Assembly: GCF_001039275.2 (NCBI RefSeq)
Contig: NZ_CP030117.1
Coordinates: 365,001 to 429,000, forward strand
Origin: Brevibacillus brevis
GTDB lineage: Bacteria > Bacillota > Bacilli > Brevibacillales > Brevibacillaceae
Direction: 5' to 3'
Length of the DNA stretch: 64,000 bases
Part shown: in pieces, positions 34,755-42,565 of the stretch
Layout: each line of letters opens with the position of its first letter
How positions within the stretch are numbered: position 1 is the first letter of the stretch
Position numbers and translations under genes: made by a program
Notes under the pieces: model-generated
Database searches by the model: none
Seen by the model: the letters and a program-made list of their open reading frames with translations, nothing else
Told to the model about the DNA's origin: nothing

Positions 34755-35480
34755 ATGGGCACAGAAAAAGAAGGGCAATGGGACCAAAGCGTGGCAGACG
34801 CCTATAGCCGTTTGGAGTGCCTGATACTAGAGCCAACTACGGAGGCAGATTTGTTTTCCAGGCTGATCCGGGTCTACCTGGAGGAAGAAGAGGTGCGCAT
34901 ACGGCAAAAGCTAAAGCGTAAATCCTCACAGCGAATCTCTCGCGTCATGCATGAGCGGGTGGGTGAGTTTTTGTCCGGGCAGTTGACCGGGCTTTCGTTT
35001 CAAGTGATCGACGGTCTCTTGTTTATAAAGAGGGAGGAACAGTTAGTCGGGGCACTCAAATGCATCCCTGATCTAGGCAGCTACGATACGCCGTCCTGGA
35101 ATGCGACACTTGCCCGTTTTGCCAAGCAGTATCAGAAGCGGTTCAATCTGGCGCCAGAGAAGCTGCTGTTCGTTATCTGCTCGCTCGCAAAAAGCTTGGA
35201 TGCAGCTCATGCCAAGGCGTTGACCGGAATTGATGTGTGGTGTGGCGCGGCACTAACAACTCCAGCCTATCGGGATGCGTTACAGGTGTATGTCAACAAA
35301 TACGTGGAAGTCATGGACGCTCTCCCGCAGCCTATGCACCAAGTATATTTTTTAAGTGCGGATGTCCATCCGAATGCGCTTGCTTGCCAACTACTGCGCG
35401 GAGAAAAAGCATCCTTGCCAGATCGTTGGTTGCGGCCTTCCGTCAGTGATCTTATCCAATTATTGCAAACGAAGCTGTGA
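34755..35480 (+). CDS. Unrecognised 241-residue protein at the end of the kdp operon
   Basis: I do not recognise this family. The ATG at 34755 is slightly better spaced from GGGAGGG than the one at 34752. It follows the KdpD-like gene by 12 bases with no terminator between, so it is probably cotranscribed. The protein is soluble, with an acidic N-terminal helix region (LEEEEVRIRQKLKRKSSQR near residue 45) and a central FQVIDGLLFIKREEQLVGALKC strand-turn-strand that faintly recalls nuclease-fold cores. No complete catalytic set can be pointed to. A function in potassium homeostasis is suggested only by position. Confidence 0.82.
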   Translation: MGTEKEGQWDQSVADAYSRLECLILEPTTEADLFSRLIRVYLEEEEVRIRQKLKRKSSQRISRVMHERVGEFLSGQLTGLSFQVIDGLLFIKREEQLVGALKCIPDLGSYDTPSWNATLARFAKQYQKRFNLAPEKLLFVICSLAKSLDAAHAKALTGIDVWCGAALTTPAYRDALQVYVNKYVEVMDALPQPMHQVYFLSADVHPNALACQLLRGEKASLPDRWLRPSVSDLIQLLQTKL

Positions 35481-35529
35481 TATACTTTTAGGGACATTCA
35501 TACCATGAATTCCTTGGGAGGGACTGTTT

Positions 35530-36384
35530 ATAAAAGTAAAAGTAGCTGGTATCCCGCATTTCACAGGTGCATATGTCTCTGGTACAGAATTAGCCCCGGA
35601 CGCGATTCGTACAGCAGGATTGATCGAGCAGTTGCAGCAGCATGGCTTGGAAGTGCAGGATATAGGAAATCTACATCTTCCCGACGATTTGCCTCGCCAT
35701 AATATTCCACCAGTTCGTAATTGGCCGGCTCCGCGTATGTTTTGGGATTTGCTGCAAAAGGACGCGCAAGAGTGGCTCGATACGGATGACTTTGTCTTGA
35801 TGCTCGGCGGCGATTGCAGCTTGGTCGTTGCAACGGCACAGGCTCATCAGGCTCGGTATCAGGAAAAAGCGTATCTGCTCGTGCTTGACGGTCATCTCGA
35901 TGCAGTAGTTCCATCGGCTTCCCGCTGTATTGGAGCAGCAGGGATGGGATTATGGTTTTTGCTTCAGGATCGTGGACAATGGGTCGAACCAAGCGGCTGG
36001 GATGCAGAGCGAATCCGTCTTGTCGGCTGTCAGCAGATGCCTCGAGAAACTTTCGGCGTTGACATCATGACCTTGGCCCAGCTCACAGAAGGCAGCATCG
36101 TGGACCGAGTTTCTCATACGCTCCAATCGATCCCGCCTGATGCCAAAATCCTCGTTCATTTCGACGTAGATATCATGCACAAAGACGCGATGGCAGCCGC
36201 CTATTCTCCAAGTGAGATTGGATTGTCGCTGTCCGAAGCGGAGGCATTGCTCGCAACAGTTTTACGAGATTCGCGCGTGACCAGTATGGAAGTGACGGAA
36301 TTCTCAGGGGCAAGAGATACCACTGGCGAGTATGCGCGGAGGCTAGTAGAATTGCTCGCCCGGGCACTATCTGCCCGTGCTTAA
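35530..36384 (+). CDS. Arginase/agmatinase-superfamily protein, apparent non-standard start
   Basis: A ureohydrolase-fold protein of about 284 residues. Metal-site motifs are LGGDCS (Cys where arginases have His), LDGHLDA (equivalent of DAHxD, ligands kept) and HFDVDIMHKD (equivalent of SxDxDxxDP). Homologous sequence (VKVAGIPHFTGAYVSGTELAPDAIR) extends upstream of the first TTG at 35620, yet no ATG, GTG or TTG occurs between the in-frame stop at 35506 and 35620. GGGAGGG is eight bases before an ATA codon at 35530, so translation may begin there, or an ATG has been lost. The reaction is unknown; Cys-variant members are common among uncharacterised relatives. Confidence 0.8.
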   Translation: MKVKVAGIPHFTGAYVSGTELAPDAIRTAGLIEQLQQHGLEVQDIGNLHLPDDLPRHNIPPVRNWPAPRMFWDLLQKDAQEWLDTDDFVLMLGGDCSLVVATAQAHQARYQEKAYLLVLDGHLDAVVPSASRCIGAAGMGLWFLLQDRGQWVEPSGWDAERIRLVGCQQMPRETFGVDIMTLAQLTEGSIVDRVSHTLQSIPPDAKILVHFDVDIMHKDAMAAAYSPSEIGLSLSEAEALLATVLRDSRVTSMEVTEFSGARDTTGEYARRLVELLARALSARA

Positions 36385-36423
36385 AGCCCTCCCATGCGAA
36401 AAAGAATAGATTTGATAGCAAGT

Positions 36424-36470
36424 GAGCTCGGCAGTCCTGATTTCAGTTCAGGCTGTCGAGCTCTTTTTTT
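36424..36470 (+). terminator. Strong terminator after the arginase-family gene
   Basis: GAGCTCGGCAG / CTGTCGAGCTC outer stem, CCTGA / TTCAGG inner stem, seven T. Confidence 0.93.
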
Positions 36471-36516
36471 GATCTTCCTAAGTTCTAGAAGGTACCGATG
36501 AGCAAAGAAAGCTGGT

Positions 36517-36728
36517 GAGAAGAAAAAGCACAGGGCTCGCAGACCTTGATAACGCCTACCCGGTCGGAACTTTAAAAAGAGGACCACGCTTGTCGAACAC
36601 TTCTTCCCCGAGAAACGTCCGCCCGTAGGGTGGCTTTGGTTCGACGGTCCTCTTTTTAAAGTGGAGACGGACAGTCAATCCCCCACGCTGGCGTGTCAGA
36701 GTCGAAGAGAACTGTGCTTTTTCTTCTC
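36517..36728. repeat. Nested long palindrome, about 212 bp (copy D)
   Basis: Outer arms are a perfect 17-base pair at 36517-36533 and 36712-36728 (GAGAAGAAAAAGCACAG). The inner arms are a perfect 16-base pair at 36570-36585 and 36646-36661 (CTTTAAAAAGAGGACC). Left arms are purine-rich and right arms pyrimidine-rich, as in copies A and B. The stretch 36385-36896 holds only the terminator, this element and the next promoter. Confidence 0.8.
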
Positions 36729-36796
36729 CTCCCCTATGTTGACTCAAACCCCAACTCTTTTGACAGGAAAATAATATTTTTAAAAATAAGGAGAAA

Positions 36797-36860
36797 GGAT
36801 TTTCCAGCAAATTCGTATTAGTGTTGAATCAACCAAAACGGAAGCTGCGCAGCATTCCCC
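36797..36860 (+). promoter_or_regulatory. Candidate ECF promoter and conserved leader, copy 1
   Basis: GGATTTTCC (36797-36805), then eight bases and CGTATTAG (36814-36821). The same pair with the same spacing precedes the second sigma gene. A 32-base leader block (36829-36860), including the perfect palindrome GCTGCGCAGC at 36844-36853, is identical in both copies. Recognition by the encoded sigma factors is inferred. Confidence 0.65.
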
Positions 36861-36896
36861 AAAGGCTGATCGGTTATAGATGGAGGAGTAGTAGAA

Positions 36897-37463
36897 ATGC
36901 CGGACGATCGGGAATTGATCGAGCAAATCCTTGCTGGCAATCATCAGTTGTACAGTCAGATTATCGACAGGTACAAGGGCAAGATCGTTACTTACTTGTA
37001 CAAAATGATCGGTAACATGCCGGACGCACAGGATTTGGCTCAAGACGTGTTTACCAAAACCTTTTACCTATTGAAAGACTATCGGCCTGAGCACAAGTTT
37101 TCTTCATGGCTGTATCGAATCGCGAGCAATCATTGTCTCGATGAAATACGAAGACGCAAAAGAACGGAGCGGACGGCAATCGTGGAGGAACAGATCGTTG
37201 ATCCAGAGACGCCAGAAACCGCCCTGTTAAAAAAGGAACGGGACGCCCAACTGGAACGAAGTATCATGCTGCTGGATCAGGAGTATCGTGAGGTGTTCGT
37301 CCTGCACTACTTGCAGCGTCTGTCGTATCGAGAAATCAGCGAGCGATTGTCTCTTACGGAGAGTGCGGTTCAAATGCGTTTGTTCCGTGCTCGTAAAGAG
37401 ATGAAAAAAAGCCTGACGAAAACGATGGGAGGGGGAGATGTTTATGACATGCTTCATGTTTAA
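36897..37463 (+). CDS. ECF RNA polymerase sigma factor (copy 1)
   Basis: A 188-residue sigma-70 family factor with only regions 2 and 4. Region 2 is YLYKMIGNMPDAQDLAQDVF to FSSWLYRIASNHCLDEIRRRK and region 4 is EVFVLHYLQRLSYREISERL to AVQMRLFRARKEM, each split by a variable linker. It directs polymerase to a small extracytoplasmic-stress regulon. The ATG at 36897 follows GGAGGAG. The 3' end overlaps the anti-sigma gene by 20 bases, a typical coupled pair. It is about 80 percent identical by eye to copy 2 at 39294. Confidence 0.95.
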   Translation: MPDDRELIEQILAGNHQLYSQIIDRYKGKIVTYLYKMIGNMPDAQDLAQDVFTKTFYLLKDYRPEHKFSSWLYRIASNHCLDEIRRRKRTERTAIVEEQIVDPETPETALLKKERDAQLERSIMLLDQEYREVFVLHYLQRLSYREISERLSLTESAVQMRLFRARKEMKKSLTKTMGGGDVYDMLHV

Positions 37464-39108
37464 TCAATGGAAGCTCTATGAAAATGGCGAGCTCTCCCCT
37501 TCCGAAAGCAAAGGATTAGAGCAGCACGCAGAACAATGCCCACAATGCCAAAGAAAGCTGCAAGAGTGGGTAGATCACATGCTGGAAGAGGAATTTTCCG
37601 CCTATCCGGAAGTTCCTGTACCCGATACGTTTACGGACGAGGTCATGAGTAAACTGTTCGAAGCGGTTCCCGCGCGTACGGCACGGAAGCACTCCTCCCG
37701 AACCAGAAGACAAAGGGGATGGGATATTGTGAAAAAGACAGGATTGGTAGTAGCAGGACTTACGGCGTTGGTAGTGACAGGAACGGTTGTATCACCGACG
37801 TTTGCTAATTATGTGAATAGCTTGTTCCAAATTGAAAAGGATGCGGGTATGAGAAACGCCGTCCATAAAGGCTTTGCCCAAAAGCTGAATCAAAAGATAA
37901 CGGACCAAGGTATTACCTTTGAAGCAAAAGAGTTGATGGTTGACTCGATGCGGATCGCGGTCATCTATGATATGTACGACCAGAATGGCAAGCAAATTGA
38001 TCTAGATGAACACTTCTTGGATTCTCAATTGATTGATCCGACTGGGAAAGATTTGATCAGTGAAAATGATGGAATTATTATGGCTAAACATGGGAATTAT
38101 TTTATCGCCAAGTTGGCCTTAAACGATATTTTCGAGTCCTCTGATACTACTCCTGATCAGCTGGTTCTTAAAATAGAACAGACAGAAATTGCAGGGAAAG
38201 AAGGAAAGTGGGAACTGGAATTCCCGATTGATATGAAGAAAGTAAAGGAAGCGACCAAAATAGCGAACTTCCATGATGCTAAGTATGAATCACCACAGGG
38301 ACTCGTAATGGAGTTGAAAAAAATCGAGTTTTCTCCGAGCGCAACCCGAGTACTGATGGAGACCACGTACACGACAGCAGCCGAAGAGGCGAGGAATCAA
38401 CAAGTAGAGACCTATAAGAAGAACCAGGAGCAAGGCAAGACAATTGGAATCAAGCCGGAGTTTTTGGCGGATTCTCTAAGTGGGAACGATATTGCGTATG
38501 AAATCACCAATGAGCAGGGAGAAGTGGTTGCAGCTTGGGATATGGATTTGGATAAAGGCATTAGAAATCGGAAGAATGTTCTCCATGTATCCGGAACAGT
38601 AGCCGAACCGGAAGGGGACAAAATGAAGTGGTGGCAAACTTTCGCTCCGATTCAGGGGGAACAAAAGTTAACGTTTCAGCTTAAAAAGATTTATGAAAGG
38701 AAGCTGGCCTACCCCCAAATGGAGCTTGTTCCAGCCGAACTGGTTAAGCAGAAAGAGACCGTAAAGGATGAAGTCGGTAATACCTTTACGTTTTCTTCCT
38801 TCGTGCTAGAGCCGGCTAATGGCGAGAAAAAACCAAAAGCTCAGGCGGTGATCACCGTAGAGGGTACGTTAGGTAAAAACGTGGTCAGAACCGGTTTTTG
38901 GTTCGTCAAAGATGAGAATGGGAAGGTTTATCATTCCTATCTGAGTGAGACAGAGAGCATCAGGGACAAGGACGGACACGTAAACTTCAAAGGCAAATTG
39001 GAGATTCCAGGCATGGAGCAGGAGCCGAAAAAGCTCACCGTATCCTATGCTGATTATACGGTCGAGCATCGCAATGTGAAGTGGGAAGTACCGATTGAAA
39101 TCAAATAG
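37444..39108 (+). CDS. Membrane anti-sigma factor with DUF4179-type extracytoplasmic domain (copy 1)
   Basis: A 554-residue single-span protein. The cytoplasmic N-terminus (about 1-95) has a putative zinc anti-sigma motif with CPQCQ and an upstream His/Cys. A membrane helix (GLVVAGLTALVVTGTVV) is near residue 105. The long outer part begins with the DUF4179 block (FANYVNSLFQIEKD, ELMVDSMRIAVIYD). It probably holds the sigma factor inactive until an envelope signal is received. The ATG at 37444 is chosen by comparison with copy 2; an in-frame ATG lies six bases earlier. Confidence 0.9.
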   Translation: MTCFMFNQWKLYENGELSPSESKGLEQHAEQCPQCQRKLQEWVDHMLEEEFSAYPEVPVPDTFTDEVMSKLFEAVPARTARKHSSRTRRQRGWDIVKKTGLVVAGLTALVVTGTVVSPTFANYVNSLFQIEKDAGMRNAVHKGFAQKLNQKITDQGITFEAKELMVDSMRIAVIYDMYDQNGKQIDLDEHFLDSQLIDPTGKDLISENDGIIMAKHGNYFIAKLALNDIFESSDTTPDQLVLKIEQTEIAGKEGKWELEFPIDMKKVKEATKIANFHDAKYESPQGLVMELKKIEFSPSATRVLMETTYTTAAEEARNQQVETYKKNQEQGKTIGIKPEFLADSLSGNDIAYEITNEQGEVVAAWDMDLDKGIRNRKNVLHVSGTVAEPEGDKMKWWQTFAPIQGEQKLTFQLKKIYERKLAYPQMELVPAELVKQKETVKDEVGNTFTFSSFVLEPANGEKKPKAQAVITVEGTLGKNVVRTGFWFVKDENGKVYHSYLSETESIRDKDGHVNFKGKLEIPGMEQEPKKLTVSYADYTVEHRNVKWEVPIEIK

Positions 39109-39120
39109 TTTGAAGGTAAA

Positions 39121-39151
39121 GGAAGAGGTAGACACAGGCCTCTTCTTTTTT
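39121..39151 (+). terminator. Terminator after anti-sigma copy 1
   Basis: GAAGAGG / CCTCTTC arms, then a T-run. Closely matches the terminator of copy 2. Confidence 0.9.
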
Positions 39152-39192
39152 GTTCCGGGGATGAAAAAATGATTTTTTTATAAAAAGAGAAA

Positions 39193-39257
39193 GGATTTTC
39201 CAATCTCTCCGTATTAGCTTATGATTCAACCAAAACGGAAGCTGCGCAGCATTCCCC
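39193..39257 (+). promoter_or_regulatory. Candidate ECF promoter and conserved leader, copy 2
   Basis: GGATTTTCC (39193-39201), eight bases, CGTATTAG (39210-39217), then the 32-base leader block at 39226-39257 identical to copy 1, with GCTGCGCAGC at 39241-39250. Confidence 0.65.
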
Positions 39258-39293
39258 GCTGGCTTGATCTGTAATAGATGGAGGAGTAGCAAA

Positions 39294-39860
39294 ATGCCGG
39301 ACGATCAGGAACTAATCGAGCAAATCCTGGCTGGCGATCATGAGCAGTACAGACAAATTGTCGACAGATACAAGGGTAAGATTGTTGGCTATTTGTACAG
39401 GATGATCGGCAACATGCCAGACGCACAGGATTTGGCTCAAGACGTGTTTATCAAAACCTTTTATCGTTTGCACGACTATCGGCCTGAGTACAGGTTTTCC
39501 TCATGGCTGTATCGAATTGCGAGCAATCATTGCTTGGATGAAATGCGAAAACGCAAACGGACAGAGCTGGTAGAAATCGATGAGGAGCAGTTGATTGACC
39601 CAGACACACCTGAGACAACATTGTTGAAAAAGGAACGGGACGCCGAGCTGGAACGGAGCATCATGCTGCTGGATGAAGAGTATCGCGAGGTATTCGTCCT
39701 GTTTTACCTACAGCGACTGTCGTATCGGGAAATCAGTGAGATACTGTCCCACTCGGAGAGCTCCGTTCAGATGCGTTTATTCCGCGCCCGCAAAAAGATG
39801 AAGGACAGCCTGACGAAAACGATGGGAGGGGGAGCTATTTATGAAATGCTTCATGTTTAA
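39294..39860 (+). CDS. ECF RNA polymerase sigma factor (copy 2)
   Basis: A 188-residue paralogue of the factor at 36897, with the same region 2 and region 4 layout and the same ending (TMGGG...YEMLHV). Differences cluster in the linker (LVEIDEEQLIDPDTPETT) and the region 4 recognition helix (ILSHSESSVQMRLF against RLSLTESAVQMRLF), so promoter preference may have begun to diverge. The ATG at 39294 follows GGAGGAG; an earlier in-frame ATG at 39264 lies inside the leader palindrome region and is unlikely. It overlaps its anti-sigma gene by 20 bases. Confidence 0.95.
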   Translation: MPDDQELIEQILAGDHEQYRQIVDRYKGKIVGYLYRMIGNMPDAQDLAQDVFIKTFYRLHDYRPEYRFSSWLYRIASNHCLDEMRKRKRTELVEIDEEQLIDPDTPETTLLKKERDAELERSIMLLDEEYREVFVLFYLQRLSYREISEILSHSESSVQMRLFRARKKMKDSLTKTMGGGAIYEMLHV

Positions 39861-41502
39861 TCAATGGAAGCTATACGTAAACGATGAGCTGGCCCCTGCC
39901 GAGAGCAAAGGATTGGAGCAACATGTGGAAAATTGTCCACAATGCCAGAAGCACCTGCAAGAGTGGGTAGAAGGCATGCAGGAAGAGGGTTTTTCCGACA
40001 TTCCGGAGGCTCCTGTACCCGATGCATTTACAGACGAGGTCATGGATAAGCTGTCTGATGCAGTTCCTCCACGTTCTAAGCGAATGCACTCCTCCCGAAC
40101 CAGAAGACAAAGGGGCTGGGATATTGTGAAGAAGACAGGACTGGTAGTAGCAGGACTTACGGCGTTGGTGGTAACAGGAACCGTTGTATCACCCACGTTT
40201 GCGAATTATGTGAATAGCTTGTTCCAGATCGAAAAAGACGCAGACAATGGCATGAAAAACGCCGTCCATAAAGGTCTTGTTCAAAAGCTGGAGCAAAAGG
40301 CAACCGATCAAGGAATTACTGTCGAGTTAAAAGAGCTGTTGGCTGACTCGATGAGGATCGCAGTCATCTATGATGTATACGACCAGAGCGGCAAGAAGAT
40401 AGAAAACCATATTTTGGATGCGAAACTGATGGATCAGAACGGGAAGAATTGGTTCGAGGATGATGAAGGAGATAATTCGGGAAGTCATGGAGAGTTTTTC
40501 ATCACAGAACGATTTTTGAACGAAATCTTTGAATCACATGAGGCTATCCCCGACCAACTGACCTTACATTTAGAACAGACAGAAATCGCAGGTAAGACAG
40601 GAAAATGGTCATTGGAAATTCCGATTGATATGAAAAAAGCCAAGGAAGCGACGAAAGCGGTTGCCTTCCAGGATACAGCTTTTCAATCGCCACAAGGGCT
40701 CGGGATTGAGCTGAAAAATATCGAATTTTCCCCGAGTGCGACACGGGTCATGCTGGATACCACTTTCCCAAAATCAGCTTATTTGGAGGTTGAACGAACG
40801 TCGATCCTGTACGATCGGAAAAATCCGCGAGGCGCCATTATCACAGAAAAAGAGCGCGAACCTGCTTTTTCGGGAGAGAATATGATGTACGAAATCACCA
40901 ATGAAAAAGGGGAAGTGGTGGCAGCTTGGGATATGAAATCATTGGATGATGGGCTTGATAACAAGATGAATGTTCTATGGACGCCAAGAACAGAAGAAGA
41001 ACCCGAAGAAAAAGCAGAGGGCGATGTCTTGAATTGGTGGCATACGTTTGGTCCGATACAGGGAGAACAAAAATTAAAGCTTGAGCTCAAGAAAATTTAT
41101 GAGAAAAAACTGGCTTCACCTAAATTCGATCTGGTTCCAGCAGAGCTAAACAAGAAAGCGGCGACTTTCAAGGATGAGACAGGCAGTGCCTTTACATTCT
41201 CTTCTTTTGCATGGGAGCCTGGTAAAGGCGAAGATCTAGGTGAGGCTGTGATTACAGTGGACGGTACATTAGGAAAAGACGTACTCGAGAACCACTATTG
41301 GTCTGTAAAGGATGAAAACGGGAAGACTTACTATGCGTCAGTGGATACAGAAAGCACCAGAGACAAGGACGGACGTGTACAGATCAAAGGCACGATCACC
41401 ATCCCACGCTTGAAGCAAGAACCGAAAAAGCTCACGGTATCCTATGCTTCCTATATGGTGGAGCACGACGTGAATTGGGAAGTGCCTTTTGAAATCAAAT
41501 AG
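39841..41502 (+). CDS. Membrane anti-sigma factor with DUF4179-type domain (copy 2)
   Basis: A 553-residue paralogue of the protein at 37444. The cytoplasmic anti-sigma part and the membrane helix are nearly identical (RTRRQRGWDIVKKTGLVVAG), while the extracytoplasmic half has diverged more (insertions such as DADNGMKNAV and TEEEPEEKAEGD). The conserved ECPQCQ-like zinc motif is NCPQCQ here. That pattern, conserved inside and divergent outside, suggests the two copies respond to different envelope signals through a similar mechanism. Terminator follows. Confidence 0.9.
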   Translation: MKCFMFNQWKLYVNDELAPAESKGLEQHVENCPQCQKHLQEWVEGMQEEGFSDIPEAPVPDAFTDEVMDKLSDAVPPRSKRMHSSRTRRQRGWDIVKKTGLVVAGLTALVVTGTVVSPTFANYVNSLFQIEKDADNGMKNAVHKGLVQKLEQKATDQGITVELKELLADSMRIAVIYDVYDQSGKKIENHILDAKLMDQNGKNWFEDDEGDNSGSHGEFFITERFLNEIFESHEAIPDQLTLHLEQTEIAGKTGKWSLEIPIDMKKAKEATKAVAFQDTAFQSPQGLGIELKNIEFSPSATRVMLDTTFPKSAYLEVERTSILYDRKNPRGAIITEKEREPAFSGENMMYEITNEKGEVVAAWDMKSLDDGLDNKMNVLWTPRTEEEPEEKAEGDVLNWWHTFGPIQGEQKLKLELKKIYEKKLASPKFDLVPAELNKKAATFKDETGSAFTFSSFAWEPGKGEDLGEAVITVDGTLGKDVLENHYWSVKDENGKTYYASVDTESTRDKDGRVQIKGTITIPRLKQEPKKLTVSYASYMVEHDVNWEVPFEIK

Positions 41503-41511
41503 TTCAAAGAA

Positions 41512-41541
41512 GGAAGAGGCCGACAGTGGCCTCTTCTTTTT
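41512..41541 (+). terminator. Terminator after anti-sigma copy 2
   Basis: GAAGAGGCC / GGCCTCTTC arms with TTTTT. The next 225 bases up to 41767 hold no gene I can support. Confidence 0.92.
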
Positions 41542-41767
41542 CATCACAGGATATTGCCCTTCACAATAAGAATGTAAACCGCAACGACAGGAAGAAGCCC
41601 AAGAGAATCGGTGCCAAGCCGAGCCAGACGACCGTTGGGAACAGGGTTGATGATCATGGCAGACTGTGGATTCAGCGGGTATCCCTCCGAGATGGCCATG
41701 ATTTGTTGGCACACCAGCGGAGCTTTTCGCGTATACCTAATAGGCAATGGGAAAGAGGTGACCACAT

Positions 41768-42457
41768 ATGAGCGGATGGCTCGCACTCCTGCTCGTTTCC
41801 CTGGCCATCAGCATGGACAGTGTCAGTGTAGGATTGACGTATGGTTTACGGAACATGAGAATGCCCTTTTTGTCGCTCGTCGTCGTTTCCGGTTGTTCGT
41901 TTGCTGTTGTATATGGTGTCATGCTCGTAGGCTCATCCCTCACCGAATGGTTAACCCCCGAGATCGGCAAGTATATTGGTGCCGCGGTCTTGATTCTCAT
42001 GGGGTTGTTTACTCTGTGGCGGCTCATTGCGACACGGTCGGGGACAGAGGCTCAGGAGTCTACCGCTGCGAGTAATGCTATTGTAGCCGCAGAAAAACAG
42101 GAAGAGCAGGAGCCCATCGTATTATTGTCGCAGTTCCGCATTTTTGGCGTCATGATTCAGATTTTAAAAGATCCGTCCAAAGCCGACGCTGACCGTTCTG
42201 GGCATATTATGGGCTGGGAGGCCGTCATGCTGGGGCTTGCTCTGTCATTGGATGCTTTCGGCGCAGGCATCAGCCTTACGTTTTTGGGATACTCGCCACT
42301 GCTTGTCGCTCTCTGTATCGCGGTGATGAGTGCCTTGCTTCTTGTGGTAGGAATTGCCCTCGGCAGGCGCGCCGGAAAATCTAGCTGGTTGACGCGACTC
42401 ACCTGGCTGCCGCCGATTTTGTTGATTTGCATTGGTGTAGCCAAAAGCTTGAAATAA
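41768..42457 (+). CDS. ytaF: Sporulation membrane protein YtaF (MntP-like fold)
   Basis: A 229-residue membrane protein with two homologous three-helix halves. Each half opens with the signature aspartate pattern (LAISMDSVSVGLTYG and LALSLDAFGAGISLT) found in MntP-type cation exporters, and a charged loop of about 50 residues lies between. In Bacillus the YtaF branch is expressed in sporulation; the transported ion is not known for certain. The ATG at 41768 follows AAGAGGTGA. It is monocistronic with a terminator. Confidence 0.88.
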   Translation: MSGWLALLLVSLAISMDSVSVGLTYGLRNMRMPFLSLVVVSGCSFAVVYGVMLVGSSLTEWLTPEIGKYIGAAVLILMGLFTLWRLIATRSGTEAQESTAASNAIVAAEKQEEQEPIVLLSQFRIFGVMIQILKDPSKADADRSGHIMGWEAVMLGLALSLDAFGAGISLTFLGYSPLLVALCIAVMSALLLVVGIALGRRAGKSSWLTRLTWLPPILLICIGVAKSLK

Positions 42458-42474
42458 CCGACAAACGAATTACA

Positions 42475-42510
42475 GACCCGTCCAGATATATGGACGGGTT
42501 GTTTTATTTT
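42475..42510 (+). terminator. Terminator of ytaF
   Basis: ACCCGTCCA / TGGACGGGT arms with TTGTTTTATTTT. Confidence 0.9.
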
Positions 42511-42565
42511 CTAGCTCGTCTGCATACACATAAAAATGAGTGAGAAGTGGATGGAGGAGATGTAG

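Noticed and set aside
35505-35702. ATG-started frame upstream of the arginase-family gene
   Set aside because: It is out of frame with the family sequence and encodes an unrelated, composition-poor peptide.
36556-36810. Minus-strand open frame across palindrome D
   Set aside because: It contains the inverted arms and the ECF promoter, with no start signal.
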